A stretch of DNA of 64,000 nt from Triglochin maritima (lineage: Eukaryota; Streptophyta; Magnoliopsida; Alismatales; Juncaginaceae): assembly GCA_963682175.1 (NCBI GenBank), contig OY821784.1, positions 22,487,621 through 22,551,620 on the forward strand. The letters are read 5' to 3'. The notes below the pieces were generated by a model, which searched no databases, was not told where the DNA came from, and saw only the letters and a program-made list of their open reading frames with translations. The number at the start of each line of letters is the position of its first letter. The first letter of the stretch is position 1. This document shows, piece after piece, positions 21,279-33,800 of this stretch. The position numbers and the translations under genes were made by a program.

Positions 21279-21368
21279 TGATTGTCATCATATCTTGCAT
21301 ACATTTGTTTCTTATATCCTTTATTCTTAGCATAAGCAATGCTACGTAACAAGTTTTATGTTTATATT
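21279..21368 (+). repeat. Plus-strand Athila-type LTR head fragment
   Basis: About 90 bp beginning TGATTGTCATC, joined head-to-head to minus-strand LTR 1 at the palindrome. It ends near 21368, where minus-strand internal sequence begins. Repeated at 28867, 36452 and 44039 in the other units. Confidence 0.7.
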
Positions 21369-21860
21369 CCCAAGTCAGATGACTCGAAAGCACCAGGGAC
21401 AAAGTCCCCTCAGACCTAATTTCCTAAGTGATAGGAGCCGTGTGAGAAGAGAGAACACATACTCACTTATTTCTTATCTAGACATGAACCAAAACCCCTA
21501 CACTTAATGTCTCACAACAAGATTTAAAGGGTCCTTGACTACAACAAACTTCTGTATCTTAATAGACACAAATTATTGACTCACTAGGTTCAGGGTGGAC
21601 TTCGTTAAATGTTTGAATACTGAAACCCTATGATTACTCGCCCCCCGAGGGAAAACCGGGGTGCATCCCAACGACTCGATAAGACCTAAACCCGGTATAC
21701 AAGATATCCTAATGCATCAAGTTCAAGACAATTTTGGGAGCTGCTTTTTACTTTGCCTCTCAACGGTTTTGCACATGCCAAACACACGCAAAACCCACAA
21801 AATCAAAGAAAGAAAGGATTTCTCTGCAAAATACCCTATTATATATTTTAAACAAAAGAA
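21369..21860 (-). other. Athila-type 3' internal fragment, minus strand
   Basis: Reverse complement of the noncoding 3' internal region of the complete element (about 10290-10780), including the CCCGGTTTTCCCTCGGG and CACTCGGGAAA-like segments. Small ORFs here are shadows. The following 21861-21986 is unassigned AT-rich sequence. Copies lie at the same place in units 2-4. Confidence 0.7.
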
Positions 21861-21986
21861 AAGACTTTGATGAATAACATAGATGTATGGTTGTATGCAC
21901 ATGGGATTCCGTTCCTATACATTAAACTAAGGGTTTTTTTTTTGCTCGTGTGTCATTTTGAAACACTATATTTCCATTTTTTTCAT

Positions 21987-23222
21987 TGTTTGTTTGTTTG
22001 TTTGTTTTAAATTTAGACCGCAAGTGCACAGTCGTCGGTGAAGACGGGGAAAGTACGGGTCGTCCGTAGGGAGGTAAGCAGCATCTGGTATGATCGAAAT
22101 CAGATTGCAAAAAAGGGAGAAGAGTTGTAGATTACGTTAAAGCTAAACTACACTAGACTAATAAGTACGAAATGCGAAAGAAAGCACGAATGATTGGAAA
22201 TCAGAAAGAGAAACCCCTAAGGGGTGGAGTGTGTGCACATATGAAGTGAAATAAGTGATGAATGATGCATATAAGTATGTATGTATGTTTGTTGTGTGTG
22301 TGTGTCTTCATAAATAGGACGTGTCTAAAGATGTGGCAAAACATATCAATCCATTCACAACGTATCAACAATTACTACTTGGTTAACATAAGATTAGACT
22401 CAGCATGAGAAGTGTCTAAAGATATGGCAAGACTCATCAAAAACCATAAACTCATGTCAAGAACAAAGGTAAGCATGGGAGGTGTTTAAATGTTATGGTA
22501 AAACCGAGGAAAACAAAGTTTCTTCAATCAATAAAGCAAGCAAACACAAATACAAACGCATAACTAACATGTAGCATATTCAACAGAAAATTTCAGTCAA
22601 TAAACATGAGAAAACTAAGCATGGGAAGTGTCTAAATCTTATGACAAAACCCATCAAAATTTCCCAACATGTAGATGATTGAAATACCCCCAATGAACAT
22701 ACAAAACATGAAAGTCTACACAATCAAAAATTCATCAAACATCCAAACTTCACAATATATATGAACATCATCTCCACCCCCAAGGGGATGGATCTATTCA
22801 CTACACATTATTCTAGAAATTAAACTAAAGAAGAAAGGAGACATTCTAAGTAATTTAGCCTAAGATCAAAGAAATAAGACTAAGCTAAGCATGCATAAAA
22901 AAGAAACAACATGAGAACAAAACAATGAAAATTATTTTATTAAATGACTCACATTACTAGTAGCATTCTTCTCCACCTTGAATTTTTGCCCCAAGGCTTA
23001 CTCCAAATAGAGATAATGCCACCAAGCAATGGGTGAATACAAAAGGAGGAGGAGGAGGTGTTCTATTTATAGCTATAGAAAAAGGTAATCCGCGACAATC
23101 CCTCGATGTGGGACTAATAAAACATTCATAGAATGCACATAACCCATCTCCTTGGGAAAACCAGGTCGGATTCCAATGCAAACGGACCGTTAATTGGCGG
23201 TCTTGGACCGCCAATTGGCGGT
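21987..23222 (-). repeat. Minus-strand Athila-type LTR 2, cut at palindrome
   Basis: 1236 bp, paralogous to minus-strand LTR 1 and lacking the solo-LTR insertion. It has the same (TGTT)n-rich end, the same multi-copy GTCTAA...GGCAAAAC motif, USE at 23104-23114 and TATA at 23064-23071. It also breaks at the same palindrome, ending in CCAATTGGCGGT directly before a plus-strand LTR. No PBS is found on its 3' side. Copies: 29575-30811, 37160-38395, 44744-45980. Confidence 0.8.
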
Positions 23223-24792
23223 TGATTGACATCATATCATTCATATATTTGTGTCTTATATCCTTTATTCTTAGCCTAAGCAATGCTACGTAACAAGTTT
23301 TATATTTATATTTCAGGAATAAATAGGTTTGGTAAGAGAGACTCCAAAAAGGACTTAAAAGCAAGGAAAATGACTAAGTTGCAAGATTTTTGGACTAAGA
23401 TGCAAGAGAAAATGACCGGGATATAAATCTAAAAGGACTAAGTAGCAAAATCAAGCACTCCACGCCATCATGAGGAGTATTTTGGAAATTGTATTCGGGT
23501 CGCAACTCACACAATCGATTAGGGTGCACTCCAGGAGAAGAAACAAAGCCATAAATAAGTCACTCAAAAATCGGCCGGATCCAGGAGATCCAGACCTCCA
23601 ATTGGCGGTCCCAAACTGGCAATTGGCGGTCTATTTCTCTCCGAATCTGACCCGTCTTCTATCGGATGTGTATAACAATGTTGTATGTCCATTTATAGTA
23701 TAGTCCCATACCGGGGGATTGTCTCAGATTACCTTTTTCTAGCACTATAAATAGAACTCTTCCTTCTCCTTTGTATTCACCCATTGCTTGGTCGCATTCT
23801 CTCTACTTGGAGTAAAAGCCTTGAAGTAAAAACTCAAGGTGGAGAAGAATGCCACTTGCAATGTGAGTCATGTTAATCAAATAATTTTTCTTAGTTTCTT
23901 TTAATATTGTCTTGTCTTTTAATTCTTGCATGCTTCTTTAGTTTAATTTCCTTACAATTAGCTTCTTTAATATTTCTTGCTTGCTTAGTTTAATTTCCTT
24001 TTAGTAGAATGTTTCATTTTTGTTAATGTAGGTTGTACTGTAATGATTAGTGAGCAGTTCCATCCCCATTTTGGGGTGGAGAATAATGTGATGTGATTAT
24101 GTGACGTATCCAGTGTGTGTATCTTAATCCTTTGAGTCTTATAAGATTTCGATAACCATCTAATGGGGTTTCACTCTTGTCTTTGATATGCTAATGCTCT
24201 TGAATGAAGCTTAGAATATGCTTAGACTAGTGGACCTATTTTATGGGGAATGATGAGGTGAGGATAATGAGTGAGTTGATAAAGGAAATATGGCTTGTAG
24301 TTGCATGTGTTTTTGTTGCCCTTACCTTGATTAATGTCTTCTATGTTTTAATGATATTGTGTTATCTTATTTTATGTTGAGGCATAATGGGGTTTGGTCT
24401 TTATACATGAGTTCATTTAGCTTCATTCAAATTATTGTCTTGTATGTTTTAATGATATTGTGTTATCTTATTTCATGTTGAGACAAAGTTGGTTTTAGTT
24501 TTATGATTTTCAGGCACTACATGTTGTGATGAGCATAATTGAACACATGCATACACCTATCTTTGTATTGACATTCTTTCTCTACCCCCTATGGGGTTTA
24601 GTTTTATTGCTGAATTTTCCATTTCCTTTTGTATTTTAGTGTAGTTTGATCATAACTCCTTTCTCTCCTTTCTTTCTCATTCGCCTTCGAAGAAACTAAA
24701 TTTGACACACCTCCCTATGGATCGACCCGTATTTGCCACCGCTTCAACACGGATGTGCACTTGCGGTTAATTAAAACGTTCAATCAAGTTTT

Positions 24793-24810
24793 TGGCGTCG
24801 TTGCCGGGGA
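24793..24810 (+). promoter_or_regulatory. Primer-binding site with one mismatch
   Basis: TGGCGTCGTTGCCGGGGA, one C-to-T change from the tRNA-Asp-type PBS of the complete element. The same change is present in all four units (32382, 39966, 47551). Confidence 0.8.
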
Positions 24811-24955
24811 ACGTGAGGAGAGTAACTTTTCTTGTCAACATGAGAATTTATCTTCTGATATCGAACCACCACCACATCCACAAATTCAAAGCACAATAAT
24901 TCAAAGTCAAACTCCTAGTTAGTCTGAGGGACTTGGGATTTCAATTCACGATCAC

Positions 24956-25579
24956 ATGGTGGAGGATTCGATTCCAATTCAGAAAAACATGGACCAACTT
25001 CATTATAAGTGGGCACAGGATTGTGCCTTATCTTTTTGTCACATGGCCCTTGAGCCACATGATCTTCATGTTGTGCCTCTTGAGGACTCACCTCTGGTGG
25101 AGCAAGAGCTCCCTAGTACCCTTAATTTCAAACGACCTGATGAGAGTTTGCCTCTCACTATTGTTCCTGATCATCTTGGAAATGATGGAACATCAAACAA
25201 CTACATTGCTAATGAGGGTATTAGGAGTTCCTTGGAGGATACCTTGGGTAAGAGACCCACTTTCTGTTCGCCTGGTGAGTCCGACTTGCCTAACGAGGTT
25301 CTTGACCTCGTTCCAACCCACCAGCCTATTGGTTGGAGAGTTTGGATTGACGATCAAAACTTCAGTACCACAATGGGAGAAACTCCTCTTCCGTTGACCC
25401 TTATTTCCCAAACTCTTGAGAGGTTCAAGCTCTTTCAGTTTGATCCTTTGAATGAGACGCCTTTGCGTCTAATTCATGAACCTCTCCTTTCATCTTGTGC
25501 TCTTTGTGAGGGGGGGGGGGGGGCAAACATGAGTATTCTGGCCCCGTGTGGTGTCATGTTCCCTTTCCAAGTGCATTGA
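24956..25579 (+). CDS. X-domain ORF, array unit 1 (207 aa)
   Basis: Starts at an ATG (MVEDSIPIQ) shortly after an in-frame TAG at about 24926. Residues from about 30 align with the tail of the Gag-Pro-X polyprotein: MALEPHDLH versus MAIEPFELH, RSSLEDTLGKRPTF versus RSLLDDLGRSPIF, and HQPIGWRVWIDDQ versus HPPIGWRVFFDEQ. Gag and protease are absent. Near the 3' end a run of 14 G sets the reading frame, so the last residues differ from those of the other copies. Function is unknown and I recognise no named family. It may be a remnant, but it is the only coding sequence the small element retains. Confidence 0.6.
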   Translation: MVEDSIPIQKNMDQLHYKWAQDCALSFCHMALEPHDLHVVPLEDSPLVEQELPSTLNFKRPDESLPLTIVPDHLGNDGTSNNYIANEGIRSSLEDTLGKRPTFCSPGESDLPNEVLDLVPTHQPIGWRVWIDDQNFSTTMGETPLPLTLISQTLERFKLFQFDPLNETPLRLIHEPLLSSCALCEGGGGANMSILAPCGVMFPFQVH

Positions 25580-28500
25580 CCAACTTTTGAGGTTCTCATT
25601 TGATGTCCTTTGACAAATGAAGATGAGAACTTATTTTGTACATAGTTATATTCAAAAAAAAGAAAAAAGGAAAAAAGAAAAAGAAGTACAATAAAATACT
25701 CTATGAGTAAACATTGATTGTTGTGGGCTCCAACCTTTGTGTATTTGGGCTACATTTCTTTCACGTATTTGTATACCTTCTTTAGCATCTCACAGGTTTT
25801 GAGGAAATTCAGGTTTGTGTCCAACAACATAACCATGAACTTCCCATTGAACTTCATGTTGGTGAGATCTTTCCTTTTTCATGCATAAGTCCATGAGGTA
25901 TCATGCTCACATTCGTTGAGGACAATGCATGAAGTAGGTGTGGGGGGTGTTTAACGTGTTTACATAGTCGAGTCTTTTTCCTTTGATTTTGTTTTCTTTT
26001 GTGTGCGTTGTTAGGGTCATGTTAGTGTGCTGCATTTAAGATCGATATATCTGCTTGCCATGATCCTTGGGTGACTTGTCTTCTTTTGCTTGCCTAGTAC
26101 TTTAAAATTTTCACATTTCTCTCAAAATCCACATGTGTTTGCGAAAGAAAATGTTGTGTGTGTTTAGCATATGCAAAACCGTTGAGAGGCAAAGTAGAAA
26201 GAAAACTCCCAAAATTGTCTTGAACTTGATGCATTAAGATATCTAATACAGTGGCTTTAGGACTTATCTAGTCGTTAGGATGCACCCCGGTTTTCCCTCG
26301 GGGGGCGGGTAATCATAGGGTTTCAGTACTCAAATAATTAAAGAAGTCCACCCTGAACCTAGTGAGTCAATAATTCGTGTGTGTTAATTTAAGGAAGTTT
26401 GTTGTAGTCAAGGACCCTTTAAATCTTGTTGTGAGAAATTAAGTGTAGGGGTTTTGGTTCATGTGTAGATAAGAAATAAGTTAGTAGGTGTTCCCTCTTC
26501 TCGCACGGCTCCTATCACTCGGGAAATTAGGTCTGAGGGGACTTTGTGCCTGGTGGTTTCGAGTCAACTGACTTAGGAAGCACCGACCGAACTCTCGTTA
26601 CACGGGGATATGGATTGCCCTATGTGGAGATTTGGGGAAAGGTGTACGTGATAGTGTAAGTCTTCATAGGCAATGATGCACGAAACCTGACCTTGGGAGA
26701 ACGAAACTCCAACTAGTAAGAAAAAGAAAAGAAAAAAAAGTAAGAAAAGTAACAAAAAGAAAAAATAAAATGGTAATGAAAAGAAGAACCTTAATGGACT
26801 TTACACTTTGTATCACTTGAGGAGGTTAATGTTGTTCATGTCTTTCACTTTAGTCCTTAACTAACTTGCACGAATAATTCATTAGGCTAGGTGTGTTGAC
26901 TGGATACATATATAGAGTCGGCCCGTAGGATTACCGTGTCCAATGATCGACAAAATATGTCCAATGAGTCGAGTGTCTAGATTGAATAATACATCAATAT
27001 TCGGATTTTGTGGGTATATCTGCTGAAAACTCTCAGGAGACAACACTCCTCCTCCTTCGCGATAAGGAGGTTTAACGGCTTACTGCACGTGCTAAGTACA
27101 ACCGTGATTCCTACGAAAGTGAGTTAGGATTTCTTGTTTTTCGTATGCTTTCATTTCTTTCATTTTTCTCTTTCTTTGTTTTGCTCGGGACTAGCAAAAG
27201 TTAGGTGTGGGTGTATTTGATTGACATCATATCATGCATATATTTGTGTCTTATATCCTTTATTCTTAGCCTAAGCAATGCTACGTAACGAGTTTTATGT
27301 TTATGTTTCAGGAATGAATAGGTTTGGGAAGAGAGACTCCAAAAAGGACTTAAAAGCAAGGAAAAGGACTAAGTTGCAAGACTTTTGGACTAAGATGAAA
27401 GAGAGAATGACCCCGATATAAATCCAAAAGGACTAAGTAGAAAAATCAAGCACTCCACGCCATCATGAGGAGTAGTTTGAAAATTTGATTCGGGTTGCAA
27501 CTCACACAACCGATTAGGGTGCACTCCAGGAGAAGAAACAAAGCCATAAACAAGTCACACAAAAATGGGCCGGATCCAGGAGATCCATACCACCAATTGT
27601 CAATCTATTTTGCTCGGGATCCGACCCGTCTTCAATCAGATGTGTATTACAATGTTTTATGTCCACATTCTGTTTTTGGTCCCATTCTGTTTTTGGGCCG
27701 ACGGGCCATGAGTGGGTCCTCTAGCTAGAGAGGCCATTCGCATAAGACCATCACGTTGGGAGGCCAGGCGTAAGATAAGTCCTGGGCAGGCACGCTGCCA
27801 TTCTGTCTCAGGGTAAGTATTCCCAAGTTCACGATGGCACCATGTAGGTCACTTGTCGCGAATTGGGACACTTATCCGGCGCACCGCTTTGTGCCGAGCG
27901 GTGGGTCTCTGTCGAGTGACCGCCTTTGACCAGCGAGGCTGGTGTTCTGGTTCCTATTGAGGAATGATTCGGGTGCGCCCGACTGGCATGGCATATGGAG
28001 TCGTGGCCTTCTGTTGCATTATGTGCTTTTCTGTTTCTGTTTCGGATGTTTTGTTTTACATAGATTGCATGCATTCTTCCATATAACTCCGATTGGGCCA
28101 GGGGCATACTGGGTTTTCTTTATAGAAAACTCACGCATATGTTGATGCGGTGCTTGCAGGTACTTAGATTCCTACAGGGTAGACTGGACGAGTAGTCGAA
28201 GATGCTGTACACGAGGGACACGTCGACCAGATTCTTCAGTTTGTCTTTTGCTTCCGCATTGTTTATGATGTATTTCCCTTTTCAACTCGATGTAATATAT
28301 TTGACCTTGTTACCATATATGGATAATCTCTCACTTTTCAGTCATGTTTTATGTTAGTCTATCCATGTATGATCTCTCTACGTATTGTCGAGTCGTTGTT
28401 GGTCTATCTTTTGTAAGTCCTTCGGTCGTCGCGGAGGTCTCTGATCGCGACACTTGTAGTCTTTCCCAGTGTGCGTACCCACAAGATCGGGGGCGTTACA

Positions 28501-30811
28501 GATTTAGCCTAAGAACAAAAAATAAGACTAAGCTAAGCATGCATAAAAAAGAAACAACATGAGAATAAAACAATGAAAATTATTTTATTAAATGACTCAC
28601 ATTACTGGTAGCATTCTTCTCCACCTTGAGTATTTGCTCCAAGGCTTATTCCAAGTAGAGATAATGCCACCAAGCAATGGGTGAATACAAAAGGAGGAGG
28701 AGGTGTTCTATTTATAGCTATAGAAAAAGGTAATCGGGGACAATCCCCCGATGTGGGACTGATAAAACCTTCCCAGAATACACATAACCCATCTCCTAGA
28801 GAAACTGGGTCAGATTTCGATGCAAACGGATCGTTAATTACCAGTCTTGGACCGCCAATTGGCGGTTGATTGTCATCATATCTTGCATACATTTGTTTCT
28901 TATATCCTTTATTCTTAGCATAAGCAATGCTACGTAACAAGTTTTATGTTTATATTCCCAAGTCAGATGACTCGAAAGCACCAGGGACAAAGTCCCCTCA
29001 GACCTAATTTCCTAAGTGATAGGAGCCGTGTGAGAAGAGAGAACACATACTCACTTATTTCTTATCTAGACATGAACCAAAACCCCTACACTTAATGTCT
29101 CACAACAAGATTTAAAGGGTCCTTGACTACAACAAACTTCTGTATCTTAATAGACACAAATTATTGACTCACTAGGTTCAGGGTGGACTTCGTTAAATGT
29201 TTGAATACTGAAACCCTATGATTACTCGCCCCCCGAGGGAAAACCGGGGTGCATCCCAACGACTCGATAAGACCTAAACCCGGTATACAAGATATCCTAA
29301 TGCATCAAGTTCAAGACAATTTTGGGAGCTGCTTTTTACTTTGCCTCTCAACGGTTTTGCACATGCCAAACACACGCAAAACCCACAAAATCAAAGAAAG
29401 AAAGGATTTCTCTGCAAAATACCCTATTATATATTTTAAACAAAAGAAAAGACTTTGATGAATAACATAGATGTATGGTTGTATGCACATGGGATTCCGT
29501 TCCTATACATTAAACTAAGGGTTTTTTTTTTGCTCGTGTGTCATTTTGAAACACTATATTTCCATTTTTTTCATTGTTTGTTTGTTTGTTTGTTTTAAAT
29601 TTAGACCGCAAGTGCACAGTCGTCGGTGAAGACGGGGAAAGTACGGGTCGTCCGTAGGGAGGTAAGCAGCATCTGGTATGATCGAAATCAGATTGCAAAA
29701 AAAGGGAGAAGAGTTGTAGATTACGTTAAAGCTAAACTACACTAGACTAATAAGTACGAAATGCGAAAGAAAGCACGAATGATTGGAAATCAGAAAGAGA
29801 AACCCCTAAGGGGTGGAGTGTGTGCACATATGAAGTGAAATAAGTGATGAATGATGCATATAAGTATGTATGTATGTTTGTTGTGTGTGTGTGTCTTCAT
29901 AAATAGGACGTGTCTAAAGATGTGGCAAAACATATCAATCCATTCACAACGTATCAACAATTACTACTTGGTTAACATAAGATTAGACTCAGCATGAGAA
30001 GTGTCTAAAGATATGGCAAGACTCATCAAAAACCATAAACTCCTGTAAAGAACAAAGGTAAGCATGGGAGGTGTTTAAATGTTATGGTAAAACCGAGGAA
30101 AACAAAGTTTCTTCAATCAATAAAGCAAGCAAACACAAATACAAACGCATAACTAACATGTAGCATATTCAACAGAAAATTTCAGTGAATAAACATGAGA
30201 AAACTATGCATGGGAAGTGTCTAAATCTTATGACAAAACCCATCAAAATTTCCCAACATGTAGATGATTGAAATACCCCCAATGAACATACAAAACATGA
30301 AAGTCTACACAATCAAAAATTCATCAAACATCCAAACTTCACAATATATATGAACATCATCTCCACCCCCAAGGGGATGGATCTATTCACTACACATTAT
30401 TCTAGAAATTAAACTAAAGAAGAAAGGAGACATTCTAAGTAATTTAGCCTAAGATCAAAGAAATAAGACTAAGCTAAGCATGCATAAAAAAGAAACAACA
30501 TGAGAACAAAACAATGAAAATTATTTTATTAAATGACTCACATTACTAGTAGCATTCTTCTCCACCTTGAATTTTTGCCCCAAGGCTTACTCCAAATAGA
30601 GATAATGCCACCAAGCAATGGGTGAATACAAAAGGAGGAGGAGGAGGTGTTCTATTTATAGCTATAGAAAAAGGTAATCCGCGACAATCCCTCGATGTGG
30701 GACTAATAAAACATTCATAGAATGCACATAACCCATCTCCTTGGGAAAACCAGGTCGGATTCCAATGCAAACGGACCGTTAATTGGCGGTCTTGGACCGC
30801 CAATTGGCGGT

Positions 30812-33800
30812 TGATTGACATCATATCATTCATATATTTGTGTCTTATATCCTTTATTCTTAGCCTAAGCAATGCTACGTAACAAGTTTTATATTTATAT
30901 TTCAGGAATAAATAGGTTTGGTAAGAGAGACTCCAAAAAGGACTTAAAAGCAAGGAAAATGACTAAGTTGCAAGATTTTTGGACTAAGATGCAAGAGAAA
31001 ATGACCGGGATATAAATCTAAAAGGACTAAGTAGCAAAATCAAGCACTCCACGCCATCATGAGGAGTATTTTGGAAATTGTATTCGGGTCGCAACTCACA
31101 CAATCGATTAGGGTGCACTCCAGGAGAAGAAACAAAGCCATAAATAAGTCACTCAAAAATCGGCCGGATCCAGGAGATCCAGACCTCCAATTGGCGGTCC
31201 CAAACTGGCAATTGGCGGTCTATTTCTCTCCGAATCTGACCCGTCTTCTATCGGATGTGTATAACAATGTTGTATGTCCATTTATAGTATAGTCCCATAC
31301 CGGGGGATTGTCTCAGATTACCTTTTTCTAGCACTATAAATAGAACTCTTCCTTCTCCTTTGTATTCACCCATTGCTTGGTCGCATTCTCTCTACTTGGA
31401 GTAAAAGCCTTGAAGTAAAAACTCAAGGTGGAGAAGAATGCCACTTGCAATGTGAGTCATGTTAATCAAATAATTTTTCTTAGTTTCTTTTAATATTGTC
31501 TTGTCTTTTAATTCTTGCATGCTTCTTTAGTTTAATTTCCTTACAATTAGCTTCTTTAATATTTCTTGCTTGCTTAGTTTAATTTCCTTTTAGTAGAATG
31601 TTTCATTTTTGTTAATGTAGGTTGTACTGTAATGATTAGTGAGCAGTTCCATCCCCATTTTGGGGTGGAGAATAATGTGATGTGATTATGTGACGTATCC
31701 AGTGTGTGTATCTTAATCCTTTGAGTCTTATAAGATTTCGATAACCATCTAATGGGGTTTCACTCTTGTCTTTGATATGCTAATGCTCTTGAATGAAGCT
31801 TAGAATATGCTTAGACTAGTGGACCTATTTTATGGGGAATGATGAGGTGAGGATAATGAGTGAGTTGATAAAGGAAATATGGCTTGTAGTTGCATGTGTT
31901 TTTGTTGCCCTTACCTTGATTAATGTCTTCTATGTTTTAATGATATTGTGTTATCTTATTTTATGTTGAGGCATAATGGGGTTTGGTCTTTATACATGAG
32001 TTCATTTAGCTTCATTCAAATTATTGTCTTGTATGTTTTAATGATATTGTGTTATCTTATTTCATGTTGAGACAAAGTTGGTTTTAGTTTTATGATTTTC
32101 AGGCACTACATGTTGTGATGAGCATAATTGAACACATGCATACACCTATCTTTGTATTGACATTCTTTCTCTACCCCCTATGGGGTTTAGTTTTATTGCT
32201 GAATTTTCCATTTCCTTTTGTATTTTAGTGTAGTTTGATCATAACTCCTTTCTCTCCTTTCTTTCTCATTCGCCTTCGAAGAAACTAAATTTGACACACC
32301 TCCCTATGGATCGACCCGTATTTGCCACCGCTTCAACACGGATGTGCACTTGCGGTTAATTAAAACGTTCAATCAAGTTTTTGGCGTCGTTGCCGGGGAA
32401 CGTGAGGAGAGTAACTTTTCTTGTCAACATGAGAATTTATCTTCTGATATCGAACCACCACCACATCCACAAATTCAAAGCACAATAATTCAAAGTCAAA
32501 CTCCTAGTTAGTCTGAGGGACTTGGGATTTCAATTCACGATCACATGGTGGAGGATTCGATTCCAATTCAGAAAAACATGGACCAACTTCATTATAAGTG
32601 GGCACAGGATTGTGCCTTATCTTTTTGTCACATGGCCCTTGAGCCACATGATCTTCATGTTGTGCCTCTTGAGGACTCACCTCTGGTGGAGCAAGAGCTC
32701 CCTAGTACCCTTAATTTCAAACGACCTGATGAGAGTTTGCCTCTCACTATTGTTCCTGATCATCTTGGAAATGATGGAACATCAAACAACTACATTGCTA
32801 ATGAGGGTATTAGGAGTTCCTTGGAGGATACCTTGGGTAAGAGACCCACTTTCTGTTCGCCTGGTGAGTCCGACTTGCCTAACGAGGTTCTTGACCTCGT
32901 TCCAACCCACCAGCCTATTGGTTGGAGAGTTTGGATTGACGATCAAAACTTCAGTACCACAATGGGAGAAACTCCTCTTCCGTTGACCCTTATTTCCCAA
33001 ACTCTTGAGAGGTTCAAGCTCTTTCAGTTTGATCCTTTGAATGAGACGCCTTTGCGTCTAATTCATGAACCTCTCCTTTCATCTTGTGCTCTTTGTGAGG
33101 GGGGGGGGCAAACATGAGTATTCTGGCCCCGTGTGGTGTCATGTTCCCTTTCCAAGTGCATTGACCAACTTTTGAGGTTCTCATTTGATGTCCTTTGACA
33201 AATGAAGATGAGAACTTATTTTGTACATAGTTATATTCAAAAAAAAGAAAAAAGGAAAAAAGAAAAAGAAGTACAATAAAATACTCTATGAGTAAACATT
33301 GATTGTTGTGGGCTCCAACCTTTGTGTATTTGGGCTACATTTCTTTCACGTATTTGTATACCTTCTTTAGCATCTCACAGGTTTTGAGGAAATTCAGGTT
33401 TGTGTCCAACAACATAACCATGAACTTCCCATTGAACTTCATGTTGGTGAGATCTTTCCTTTTTCATGCATAAGTCCATGAGGTATCATGCTCACATTCG
33501 TTGAGGACAATGCATGAAGTAGGTGTGGGGGGTGTTTAACGTGTTTACATAGTCGAGTCTTTTTCCTTTGATTTTGTTTTCTTTTGTGTGCGTTGTTAGG
33601 GTCATGTTAGTGTGCTGCATTTAAGATCGATATATCTGCTTGCCATGATCCTTGGGTGACTTGTCTTCTTTTGCTTGCCTAGTACTTTAAAATTTTCACA
33701 TTTCTCTCAAAATCCACATGTGTTTGCGAAAGAAAATGTTGTGTGTGTTTAGCATATGCAAAACCGTTGAGAGGCAAAGTAGAAAGAAAACTCCCAAAAT

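Larger units (their letters stand above)
23223..27665 (+). mobile_element. Small non-autonomous Athila-type element (X only), unit 1
   Basis: 5' LTR 23223-24786 (1564 bp), PBS 24793-24810, internal region of only 2431 bp (24787-27217), and 3' LTR from 27218 cut at 27665 by the array junction. The internal region has lost leader, gag and protease but keeps the X-domain ORF and the whole noncoding 3' region with both PPT-like sites. The USE has decayed to GTCCCATACCG (23703-23713), but its 32-bp distance to TATAAATA (23746) is unchanged. Confidence 0.85.
20095..27682 (+). repeat. Tandem array unit 1 (7588 bp)
   Basis: First of four head-to-tail units. In order: solo-LTR tail 20095-20912, minus-strand LTR 1 tail 20918-21278, plus LTR head 21279-21368, minus-strand internal fragment 21369-21860, an unassigned 126 bp, minus-strand LTR 2 21987-23222, small plus element 23223-27665, and filler CATTCTGTTTTTGGTCC 27666-27682. 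The filler nearly duplicates the first 17 bp of the unit (one mismatch). Only in unit 1 does the solo LTR continue upstream uninterrupted, so the left breakpoint of the duplication lies inside it. Confidence 0.9.

Noticed and set aside
21014..21352. 112-aa minus-strand ORF, repeated in all array units
   Set aside because: It crosses the minus/plus LTR junction and the palindrome; conservation reflects the tandem array, not coding selection.
22957..23364. 135-aa minus-strand ORF, repeated in all array units
   Set aside because: Same situation at the second LTR junction; contains low-complexity PPPPP from a GGA repeat and no domain.
24933..25397. 154-aa ORF overlapping the X ORF in another frame
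   Set aside because: The overlapping frame (24956-25579) matches the X domain of other elements; this one matches nothing.
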